This document shows, piece by piece, positions 1 through 5,164 of a stretch of 6,846 nucleotides of DNA; position 1 is the stretch's first letter; each line of letters begins with the position of its first letter. Under the pieces are notes generated by a model. That model worked only from the letters and a program-made list of their open reading frames with translations, was not told where the DNA came from and searched no databases. Where the stretch lies: NCBI GenBank assembly GCA_947306605.1, contig CAMZHB010000094.1:1-6846 (forward strand). The letters are read 5' to 3'. The translations under genes and the position numbers were made by a program. Origin of the DNA: an uncultured Prevotellaceae bacterium. Lineage in GTDB: Bacteria > Bacteroidota > Bacteroidia > Bacteroidales > Bacteroidaceae.

Positions 1-1
1 G

Positions 2-139
2 AGTGGAGTACACTCAATTAAAAATGAAGAATTAAAAATGAACAATGAGATGTTTGACCTCCAGGGACGGAGAGTGACTCATCCGAATAAAGGGGAAATC
101 TACATTCAAAACGGCCGGAAAGTGCAGGTGAAACGTTGA
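2..139 (+). CDS. 3' end of a secreted-type protein with a DLQGRRV...NGRKV C-terminal tail (partial)
   Basis: The frame is open from the left edge to the TGA at 137-139, giving 45 residues. The final part reads FDLQGRRV (53-76), then THPNKGEIYIQNGRKVQVKR. This pattern (aromatic-D-L-x-G-R-R-V, about 10 residues, Y-I-x-N-G-x-K-V, basic end) is the short C-terminal signature found on many exported Prevotella and Bacteroides proteins and resembles type IX secretion sorting tails. The body of the protein lies outside the window, so its function cannot be told. The residues just before the signature (IKNEELKMNNEM) come from an AT-rich direct repeat at 16-42, which does not look like normal protein sequence. 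A short independent ORF from the ATG at 38 or 50 is possible but less likely. I am fairly sure of the frame and tail and unsure of the sorting role. Confidence 0.65.
   Translation, partial: SGVHSIKNEELKMNNEMFDLQGRRVTHPNKGEIYIQNGRKVQVKR
16..42 (+). repeat. AT-rich 13-bp direct repeat, two copies
   Basis: AATTAAAAATGAA occurs at 16-28 and again at 30-42, with a 14-bp period, followed by a degenerate AACAATGA. It is far richer in A+T than the surrounding genes. From general knowledge, similar ATGAAGAATTAAAAATGAA-type runs are scattered through Bacteroidales genomes near gene ends. Whether this is a member of such a dispersed family is inference. Confidence 0.6.
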
Positions 140-144
140 AGAAG

Positions 145-161
145 GCGCTCGTTTCCGGCGC
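145..161 (+). other. weak GC hairpin after the first stop codon
   Basis: GCGCT at 145-149 pairs with GGCGC at 157-161 (five pairs, one G-T), with a 7-nt loop and only TTT downstream. It lies 6 nt after the stop of the truncated gene and could be a weak terminator, but the stem is short and there is no real T-tract. Confidence 0.2.
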
Positions 162-186
162 GTTTCTGAAAAAAGTGTCGGAAAAA

Positions 187-219
187 TTTGGTGACCATCA
201 AAGTTTTTGCCTACCTTTG
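187..219 (+). promoter_or_regulatory. Bacteroidetes-type promoter for greA
   Basis: TTTG at 187-190 and TACCTTTG at 212-219 match the Bacteroidetes sigma-ABfr consensus (-33 TTTG, -7 TAnnTTTG). The 21-bp gap places the box centres 27 bp apart, as expected. Transcription would start around 224-227 and leave a leader of about 100 nt before greA. The match and spacing are seen directly; activity is inferred. Confidence 0.7.
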
Positions 220-252
220 CACCGAAAGACAAACGTGAAGCGAACACAGGCG

Positions 253-288
253 GGATTCCGATGGACGGCATCGGGATTCTTTCTTTTT
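253..288 (+). terminator. terminator-like hairpin in the greA leader
   Basis: Positions 253-263 pair with 269-279 over 11 pairs (nine Watson-Crick and two G-T), with a 5-nt loop GACGG. TTTCTTTTT (280-288) follows directly, which gives the shape of an intrinsic terminator. It lies downstream of the promoter at 187-219 and upstream of the greA start, so it could attenuate greA. It could instead end transcription from the gene upstream. Confidence 0.55.
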
Positions 289-325
289 ACGCTTTCGCAA
301 AGAAACAGAAACTAAGTAAGAAACT

Positions 326-793
326 ATGGCATACATGTCACAAGAGGGCTACGACGAAATGGTGGCCCAGTTGAGAAAAATGGAAACGGTGGACCGCCAG
401 GCTGCTGCCGCTGCCATCGCCGAGGCGCGCGACAAGGGCGACCTCTCCGAGAACAGTGAGTATGAGGCCGCCAAGGAGGCCCAGGCCATGCTCGAAATGA
501 AAATCAACAAACTGAAGGCTACCCTGGCCGAGGCCAAAATCATCGACACCAGCCGTCTGGCCAAGGACAGCGTGCAGATACTCTCCACGGTGGAGATGGA
601 AAACGTGCGCACGGGCATGAAGATGAAGTACACCATCGTGTCGGAAAGCGAAGCCGACCTCCGGAAGGGCAAAATCTCGTCGCAGACACCCATTGCCCAG
701 GGCCTGCTGGGCAAGAAGGTGGGCGAGACGGTGAGCGTCACCGTGCCCAACGGCACCATGGAACTGAAGATATTGAACATCACATTCGACTGA
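326..793 (+). CDS. greA: Transcription elongation factor GreA
   Basis: GreA binds the secondary channel of RNA polymerase and stimulates cleavage of the 3' end of backtracked RNA, freeing stalled complexes. The 155-residue product has the family's normal length and two-domain form. Residues 1 to about 76 form the antiparallel coiled coil, whose tip carries GDLSENSEYEAAKEAQ (38-53); D39 and E42 match the acidic tip residues D41 and E44 of E. coli GreA. Residues about 80-155 form the FKBP-like domain, including TPIAQGLLGKKVGE (121-134). The ATG at 326 is chosen because MAYMSQEGYDEM fits the usual GreA N-terminus; the in-frame ATG at 335 is the alternative. No clear Shine-Dalgarno sequence is present. 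The HIT gene starts 3 nt after the stop, so the two are almost certainly cotranscribed. The leader holds a terminator-like hairpin that may regulate the gene. Identification is secure. Confidence 0.97.
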   Translation: MAYMSQEGYDEMVAQLRKMETVDRQAAAAAIAEARDKGDLSENSEYEAAKEAQAMLEMKINKLKATLAEAKIIDTSRLAKDSVQILSTVEMENVRTGMKMKYTIVSESEADLRKGKISSQTPIAQGLLGKKVGETVSVTVPNGTMELKILNITFD

Positions 794-796
794 ACC

Positions 797-1198
797 ATGG
801 CCACCATATTCACGCGCATCATCCGCGGCGAGATACCCAGTTACCGCTGCGCCGAAAACGAGGAGTTCTATGCATTCCTTGACATCAATCCCATGCGCCG
901 CGGCCACACCCTGGTGGTGCCCAAGCGCGAGGTGGACTACTTCTTCGACCTCACGGACGAGGAGATAGGCCGCATGCAGGTGTTTGCCAAACGCGTGGCC
1001 CACGCCATCCGCGAAGCCTTCCCTTGCCGCAAGGTAGCACAGGCCGTGCTCGGACTGGAGGTGAACCACGCCCACGTGCACCTCATCCCCATCGACAGCG
1101 AGGGCGACGTGCGCTTCAGCGGACCGAAGGTGGAACTGACGCCCGAGGAGATGCAGCAGACCGCCGACGCCATCCTACGCTGCTTCGAAGGAAAATAA
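797..1198 (+). CDS. HIT-family (histidine triad) nucleotide-binding hydrolase
   Basis: HIT proteins of the Hint branch hydrolyse nucleoside phosphoramidates and related adenylylated compounds; the in vivo substrate in Bacteroidales is unknown. The 133-residue product carries the triad HAHVHLIP at 91-98. By family rules the middle histidine (H93) is the nucleophile. Other Hint features are IIRGEIPSYR (8-17), AFLDINPMRRGHTLVVPK (26-43) and a basic-acidic helix at about 54-72. The N-terminal Cys pair (C-x-x-C) that many bacterial Hint proteins use for zinc is missing: here residues 3-6 are TIFT. The start at 797 follows the greA stop with a 3-nt gap and no obvious ribosome binding site, suggesting translational coupling. 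A strong terminator at 1223 closes the two-gene unit. Family assignment is secure, specific substrate is not. Confidence 0.94.
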   Translation: MATIFTRIIRGEIPSYRCAENEEFYAFLDINPMRRGHTLVVPKREVDYFFDLTDEEIGRMQVFAKRVAHAIREAFPCRKVAQAVLGLEVNHAHVHLIPIDSEGDVRFSGPKVELTPEEMQQTADAILRCFEGK

Positions 1199-1222
1199 GA
1201 AGCGGACGATAACGACATACTC

Positions 1223-1265
1223 CGAAAGGGCTCTTCACCGGAATGAAGAGCCCTTTCGCTTTGTC
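1223..1265 (+). terminator. intrinsic terminator after greA-HIT
   Basis: Positions 1223-1237 pair perfectly with 1244-1258 (15 pairs), with a 6-nt loop CCGGAA. CTTTGTCT follows, so the T-tract is short. It begins 24 nt after the HIT stop. The stem is strong enough that a role in termination or in protecting the 3' end is likely. Confidence 0.85.
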
Positions 1266-1314
1266 TGACGGCGTTGCCGGCGAACGGTTGAATTTTTTTG
1301 AAAAAAAGATGCGT

Positions 1315-1351
1315 TTTGGTGGGGCAAATGATTAAATAATGTGTATCTTTG
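1315..1351 (+). promoter_or_regulatory. Bacteroidetes-type promoter for the PRTase-like gene
   Basis: TATCTTTG at 1344-1351 is a full match to the -7 element TAnnTTTG. The nearest TTTG (1315-1318) is 25 bp upstream, a few bases farther than usual, so the -33 element is weak. Transcription would begin around 1356-1360, about 20-25 nt before the ATG at 1380. This rules against the upstream in-frame GTG at 1341. An oT-oA stretch (1292-1308) lies just upstream. Confidence 0.6.
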
Positions 1352-1379
1352 TAACCCGGATAGACGAAATCTTTTTGTT

Positions 1380-2399
1380 ATGAACGACCAGTTGAAAGAG
1401 ATCGTAAAGGGAGCAGAACTTTCGCTTTACGAGTTGATTCCGGAAGACGTTTCCCCAGAACAGAACATGGAATCGGTGCATTGTCGCCGTTTTATTGCCA
1501 GCACACCGCAGACGCGGGCCATCTCGAACGACCCGACGGTGGCCGGCGCAGACTATACCAGCCGATTGAAGACCGCCTGCCAACAGGTGCTGTCGAACTT
1601 CAAGTTCGGACTGAAAGAGCGCGAGACCGTGGTGCTGAACATCCTGCGCGGCGCGCTCAACTTCGGGCTGCGCGAAGCCTTGGCCGATGCCTACGGCTGG
1701 ACCCGCCACAACACGAGCTTCATCAGTGCCCAGCGTGCCCGCGACGACCAGGACTCCGAGTCGTGGCATATCACGGAGAAAGGCTATAAGAAAATCTATT
1801 TCCCCACCCAGACGTCACTGGTCATGGGCGACGTGGTGGCTACGGGCACCAGCCTGGCCTTCGGCATGAACGAAATCGTGAAATCGGCCGTTGAGCAGCA
1901 TTGCATGCTCAAGAACGTAGTGTTCTTCACCTACGGCGGCGAAAAAGCCGAGCAGATATTCAAGGAAATCGACACGAAATGCCGCCAGCTCTTCCCGGGC
2001 TACGAGCAAACCTATGTCATTTACTTCGAGGGCCGTTTCACCGTGCCCGACCTCAACACGCGCCTTACCATCCGTCTGACGGGCACCGACCTGCTGCGCT
2101 ACGGGGCACTGATGGCTCCCGAGTTTTTGGAGTCGCAGTATGAGGCTCCGTCGTATCCGTTGGAGCGCTGCATCATCTACGACGCCGGCTCCCGCGCCTT
2201 CTGGATTCCGGAATACGTGGACGACGTCATCGACTACTGGCGGCAGACACTCGACCTGGCGCACGGGGCTTTTACCTTCGAAACCTTGCTCAAGGAACGC
2301 TTCCCCGAACTCGATGCCTCACGCTTCGGCAAGGTGGACCTGCAGGCCCTCTGTGTGGAGCAGATAGACAAAATGGAACGCACGTTCAACCGTGGATAA
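1380..2399 (+). CDS. Uncharacterised phosphoribosyltransferase-like protein
   Basis: The product is 339 residues from the ATG at 1380. The frame stays open back to a GTG at 1341, but that codon overlaps the promoter's -7 box. Two segments suggest a type I PRTase fold. LNILRGALNFGL (86-97) resembles the ILRaGl loop of uracil phosphoribosyltransferase. SLVMGDVVATGTSLAFGM (146-163) resembles the PRPP-binding motif: hydrophobic strand, acidic residue, then TGTS. As in uracil PRTase (DPMLATG), only one acidic residue (D151) is present. QRARDDQDS (118-126), between them, recalls the uracil PRTase Arg-Asp loop. A C-terminal region of about 120 residues (220-339), rich in aromatics and acids, is unlike short PRTases. 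There is no signal peptide or membrane segment, so it is probably cytosolic. The cytosine permease gene downstream hints at base salvage, but substrate and activity are unknown. Gene reality is secure; the PRTase call is moderate. Confidence 0.75.
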   Translation: MNDQLKEIVKGAELSLYELIPEDVSPEQNMESVHCRRFIASTPQTRAISNDPTVAGADYTSRLKTACQQVLSNFKFGLKERETVVLNILRGALNFGLREALADAYGWTRHNTSFISAQRARDDQDSESWHITEKGYKKIYFPTQTSLVMGDVVATGTSLAFGMNEIVKSAVEQHCMLKNVVFFTYGGEKAEQIFKEIDTKCRQLFPGYEQTYVIYFEGRFTVPDLNTRLTIRLTGTDLLRYGALMAPEFLESQYEAPSYPLERCIIYDAGSRAFWIPEYVDDVIDYWRQTLDLAHGAFTFETLLKERFPELDASRFGKVDLQALCVEQIDKMERTFNRG

Positions 2400-2445
2400 A
2401 ATCAATAATTCTCTCAAATAGTTACTCAATTAAATTTTAAGTTTT

Positions 2446-3774
2446 ATGAAAGAACAAAAGCAGCAAAGCCGCGACTTTGAGCAACAAAGTGTCCCGGCAG
2501 AACACAGACGCGGCTTCTGGTCGATGTTTGTCATCATGATGGGCTTTACCTTCTTCAGCGCCAGTATGTGGACCGGAGCAGAAATGGGAACAGGCCTCAA
2601 TCTGAAAAATTTCATTATCGCCCTCGTGGTCGGTAACCTCTTCCTCGGCGTTTACACGGGTCTGTTAGCCTACGCCGCTTCCCGCACACAGTTGAGCATC
2701 CACCTGCTCTCTCACTATTCGTTCGGTACCAAGGGCTCGTACATCCCCTCCTCCGTGCTCGCTATTACGCAGATTGGTTGGTTTGGTGTCGGCGTGGCCA
2801 TGTTTGCCCTGCCTACCATCCAGTTTGTGAAGCCTCTCTTGGCTGAAGGCAGCTGGTTTGCCGAAGGTGACCGCCTGTTGTGGACCATCGTCATCATTGC
2901 CGGTGTCGTGATGACTTCCACCGCTTACTGGGGCATCAAAGCTCTGCGCATCATCAGTATCGTGGCTGTGCCCGCCATTGCTGTACTGGGCTGCTACTCT
3001 GCTTGGCAGGCTCTCTTCGTGGACAAGGGCGGCAACGGTGTGGAACTGCTGACCAACTACATCCCCGAAGCCGGTAAGGACATTTCGATGATTACAGCCA
3101 TCTCCATGGCTATCGGTTCCTTCATCAGCGGCGGAACCTGCACACCCGACTTTGCCCGCTACTCCAAGTCGACAAAGATAGGTGTGAGCACCACCGTCCT
3201 GGCCTTCTTCATCGGTAACTCCATCATGATTGCCTTCGGTGCCATCGGTGCCATGGTTTGGAATGAGAACGACATTTCCCTCGTGTTGGTAAAGCAGGGC
3301 CTGCTCATCGCCGGTATCATCGTGCTCGGCCTGAACATTTGGACCACGAACGACAATGCCCTTTACACCTCGGGTCTCGGTTTGGCCAACATCACCAAGT
3401 TGCCGAAGCGCTACATCGTGCTCTTCAACGGTGCACTGGGTACGCTGGCCGCCATTTGGCTGTATTGGAACTTCTGCGGCTGGTTGAACATCCTTAACAC
3501 GTTCATCCCGCCCGTAGGTGCCGTGCTGCTCACCGACTTCCTCATCTGCAACAAGTCGCAGTACAAGCCGCTTGAGGAAATGAAGTTCAAGGCTGTCAAC
3601 TGGGCTGCAGTCATCGCTTGGGCACTGGGTACTATCGTGGCCCTCATCGGTGCCGACAAGATTCCGGGCGTTCACGTGGACTTCCTCTCCAACTCGTTGC
3701 CCGCAGTGAACGGTATGGTTGTTGCCATCATCGTCTACCTCTTGCTCCGCAAACCGTTGAACAAAGAAGCTTAA
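2446..3774 (+). CDS. codB: Cytosine permease, NCS1 family (CodB-like)
   Basis: NCS1 permeases bring nucleobases across the inner membrane with a cation; CodB is the cytosine member. The 442-residue protein follows E. coli CodB along its whole length as I recall that sequence. Landmarks are TFFSASMWTG (35-44), QIGWFGVGVAMF (109-120), SFISGGTCTPDFARY (225-239), GLNIWTTNDNALYTSGLG (295-312) and FIPPVGAVLLTD (353-364). About twelve hydrophobic segments are visible, starting near residues 24, 55, 102, 145, 168, 213, 247, 285, 323, 348, 385 and 420. An N-terminal tail of about 20 polar residues precedes the first. The start follows an AT-rich gap of 46 nt with no hairpin, so cotranscription with the PRTase-like gene is plausible. 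Glycine codons are mainly GGT, unlike the GGC-rich neighbours. No cytosine deaminase gene is in the window. Family is secure; cytosine as substrate is likely, though another base is possible. Confidence 0.92.
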   Translation: MKEQKQQSRDFEQQSVPAEHRRGFWSMFVIMMGFTFFSASMWTGAEMGTGLNLKNFIIALVVGNLFLGVYTGLLAYAASRTQLSIHLLSHYSFGTKGSYIPSSVLAITQIGWFGVGVAMFALPTIQFVKPLLAEGSWFAEGDRLLWTIVIIAGVVMTSTAYWGIKALRIISIVAVPAIAVLGCYSAWQALFVDKGGNGVELLTNYIPEAGKDISMITAISMAIGSFISGGTCTPDFARYSKSTKIGVSTTVLAFFIGNSIMIAFGAIGAMVWNENDISLVLVKQGLLIAGIIVLGLNIWTTNDNALYTSGLGLANITKLPKRYIVLFNGALGTLAAIWLYWNFCGWLNILNTFIPPVGAVLLTDFLICNKSQYKPLEEMKFKAVNWAAVIAWALGTIVALIGADKIPGVHVDFLSNSLPAVNGMVVAIIVYLLLRKPLNKEA

Positions 3775-3788
3775 TCATCAGAATAGAA

Positions 3789-3828
3789 TATCCACAGGCG
3801 ATGCGGCATGCCGCGTTGTCTGTGGATA
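3789..3828. repeat. 40-bp inverted repeat with two DnaA-box-like ends
   Basis: TATCCACAG (3789-3797) and CTGTGGATA (3820-3828) are exact reverse complements. Between them, GCGGCATGCCGC (3803-3814) is a perfect palindrome. The five bases linking each pair (3798-3802 and 3815-3819) also pair, three of them as G-T. As RNA this gives a hairpin of about 18 pairs with a CATG loop. The right end read on the minus strand is TTATCCACA (3829-3821), an exact DnaA box; the left end, ATATCCACA (3788-3796), has one mismatch. It lies 14 nt after the codB stop and 9 nt before the sdaA ATG. It may be a codB terminator, a translation-limiting hairpin, a protein-binding operator or a dispersed palindromic repeat. 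Confidence 0.85.
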
Positions 3829-3837
3829 ATTGTCTTT

Positions 3838-5052
3838 ATGAAAACAATCAAGGAAATCTATAAAATCGGCCATGGTCCGTCGTCGAGCCACACCATGGGC
3901 CCCACGTGTGCCGTCAACATCTTCTTGGAGCATGTGCCGGCCACGCGTAAGTTGCAGGTGACGCTCTACGGCAGTCTGGCGGCCACAGGTCGCGGCCACC
4001 TCACCGACAAGGCGATTGAGGACGTGTGCGAACAGGCCGGTGTGACCGTCGACATCGTGTGGGAGCCCAAGACCTTCCTGCCCCGCCACCCCAATGCCCT
4101 GCTGTTGGAAGCCTTCGACGGCGAAGGTGGCAAGATTGACCAATGGACCGTTTACAGCGTGGGCGGCGGCTCGCTCAAGGAGGATGAACCGCGTTTTCTC
4201 ACCGCCGGAAGCAATCCCGACATCTATCCCCACACCACCATCACCGAAATCATGAACTACTGCTCCGAGCACGGTCTCCACTACTGGGAGTATGTGCAGC
4301 AGTACGAGGACGAGGACTTGTGGGACTATCTCACCGAGGTGTGGCAAACCATGCAGACCGCCATCCGTCGGGGTTTGGCCGAGGAAGAAGTGTTGCCCGG
4401 ACCGCTCCATCTGCAACGCAAGGCCACCAAGTTCTACGTGAAGGCCAAGGGTCTGAAACCTTCGCTCGAGTCGCAGGGGCTGACTTTTGCCTACGCTTTG
4501 GCCGTGGCCGAGGAGAATGCCTCGGGCAACATCATCGTCACGGCCCCCACGTGCGGTTCGTGTGGCGTGTTGCCCGCCGTGCTCTATCACCTGCATAACA
4601 CGAAGGACTTCATGGACGTGCGCATCCTGCGTGCTTTGGCCACCGCGGGATTGTTCGGCAACGTGGTGAAGGAGAACGCTTCCATCAGTGGCGCCGAAGT
4701 GGGTTGCCAGGGCGAAGTGGGCGTGGCCTGTGCCATGGCCAGTGCCGCGGCGAGCCAACTCTTCGGGGGTAGTCTCACACAGATTGAGTATGCCGCCGAG
4801 ATGGGCTTGGAGCACCACTTGGGCATGACCTGCGATCCCGTCTGCGGGCTGGTGCAGATTCCTTGCATCGAACGCAATGCCTACGCTGCCCTGCGTGCCC
4901 TCGACTCCAACCTTTATTCGTCGTTCACCGATGGCCGCCACAGCGTGTCGTTCGACCGCGTGGTGAAGGTCATGAAGCAGACCGGCCACGACCTGCCGTC
5001 GCTCTACAAGGAGACCAGCGAGGGCGGACTGGCCAAGACGTTTGGCGAATGA
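3838..5052 (+). CDS. sdaA: L-serine ammonia-lyase (dehydratase), single-chain [4Fe-4S] type
   Basis: The enzyme converts L-serine to pyruvate and ammonia in the cytosol using an oxygen-sensitive [4Fe-4S] cluster rather than PLP. The ATG at 3838 is chosen because MKTIKEIYKIGHGPSSSHTM is the family's usual N-terminus; an upstream in-frame ATG at 3808 would begin inside the inverted repeat. The product is 404 residues. The beta domain is N-terminal (IGHGPSSSHTMGP, 10-22). The catalytic alpha domain starts near 185 and includes ENASGNIIVTAPTCGSCG (226-243), GAEVGCQGEVGVAC (285-298), TCDPVCGLVQIPCIERNA (331-348) and ETSEGGLAKTF (392-402). C290, C332 and C343 have the 42- and 11-residue spacing of the three cluster cysteines C343, C385 and C396 of the Legionella enzyme. 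The chain ends in TFGE, with no terminal cysteine. Tandem hairpins follow the stop. Identification is secure. Confidence 0.96.
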   Translation: MKTIKEIYKIGHGPSSSHTMGPTCAVNIFLEHVPATRKLQVTLYGSLAATGRGHLTDKAIEDVCEQAGVTVDIVWEPKTFLPRHPNALLLEAFDGEGGKIDQWTVYSVGGGSLKEDEPRFLTAGSNPDIYPHTTITEIMNYCSEHGLHYWEYVQQYEDEDLWDYLTEVWQTMQTAIRRGLAEEEVLPGPLHLQRKATKFYVKAKGLKPSLESQGLTFAYALAVAEENASGNIIVTAPTCGSCGVLPAVLYHLHNTKDFMDVRILRALATAGLFGNVVKENASISGAEVGCQGEVGVACAMASAAASQLFGGSLTQIEYAAEMGLEHHLGMTCDPVCGLVQIPCIERNAYAALRALDSNLYSSFTDGRHSVSFDRVVKVMKQTGHDLPSLYKETSEGGLAKTFGE

Positions 5053-5071
5053 CAATAACTCACGTGTAGTC

Positions 5072-5117
5072 ACAGAAACGGCGTCTCGAAAGTTCGAGGC
5101 GCCGTTTCTGTTGTTTG
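5072..5117 (+). terminator. first terminator hairpin after sdaA
   Basis: Positions 5072-5090 pair with 5093-5111 (19 nominal pairs, one of them T-G at 5084/5099); the two or three innermost would open to form the loop. TGTTTG follows. It starts 20 nt after the sdaA stop. The long stem could also stop antisense transcription arriving from pntB, though no T-tract lies on that side. Confidence 0.75.
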
Positions 5118-5155
5118 AAGCGCCTTTTCTGATGACAGAGGCGCTTTTTTGTTGT
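5093..5155 (+). repeat. three tandem copies of a 21-bp unit forming the terminators
   Basis: The units at 5093-5113, 5114-5134 and 5135-5155 align without gaps around a shared GAGGCGCCGTTTCTGTTG-like core. Units 1 and 2 agree at about 15 of 21 positions, and unit 3 is more diverged. Read as codons they would give FEAPFLL, FEAPFLM and TEALFCC, but no credible gene uses this frame. Unit 1 forms the right arm of the first hairpin, and units 2 and 3 form the second. Confidence 0.6.
5118..5150 (+). terminator. second intrinsic terminator after sdaA, with T-tract
   Basis: AAGCGCCT (5118-5125) pairs with AGGCGCTT (5139-5146). An inner CTG/CAG stem (5129-5131 with 5136-5138) closes an ATGA loop. The T run at 5145-5150 gives a textbook intrinsic terminator reading on the plus strand. 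It ends 14 bp from the convergent pntB stop, so the two hairpins together insulate sdaA from pntB. Confidence 0.8.
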
Positions 5156-5164
5156 GGCTATGGT

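Noticed and set aside
261..374. Small upstream reading frame (37 codons) overlapping the greA start
   Set aside because: Its ATG lies inside the leader hairpin, there is no ribosome binding site, and the peptide (MDGIGILSFYAFAKK...) has no sign of selection. A leader-peptide role is conceivable but unsupported.
338..1081. 247-codon minus-strand frame across greA and the HIT gene
   Set aside because: It overlaps two secure genes almost completely and has a histidine- and glycine-rich composition typical of antisense shadows.
1341..1379. GTG at 1341 as the start of the PRTase-like protein
   Set aside because: It would place the start codon next to the -7 promoter element (1344-1351), upstream of the likely transcription start; MNDQLKEIV from 1380 is better placed.
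2400..2445. A promoter or terminator between the PRTase-like gene and codB
   Set aside because: The 46 nt are AT-rich, but I find no TAnnTTTG element and no stem of useful length, so nothing is called there.
2665..3675. 336-codon minus-strand frame opposite codB
   Set aside because: It is antisense to a well-supported permease, and its product is highly polar without motifs, as expected for the complement of membrane-protein codons.
3788..3829. A chromosomal replication origin at the DnaA-box pair
   Set aside because: Only two boxes are present, with no cluster, no clear AT-rich unwinding region and no dnaA, dnaN or gyrase gene nearby.
3808..3837. ATG at 3808 as the sdaA start
   Set aside because: It lies at the centre of the inverted repeat and adds MPRCLWIIVF, which is the repeat's translation; the family N-terminus begins at 3838.
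3778..5073. 431-codon open frame on the minus strand opposite sdaA
   Set aside because: It is a GC-rich shadow of sdaA: its translation is dominated by H, G, V and A with no domain pattern, it spans both the hairpin and a terminator, and sdaA on the other strand is certain.
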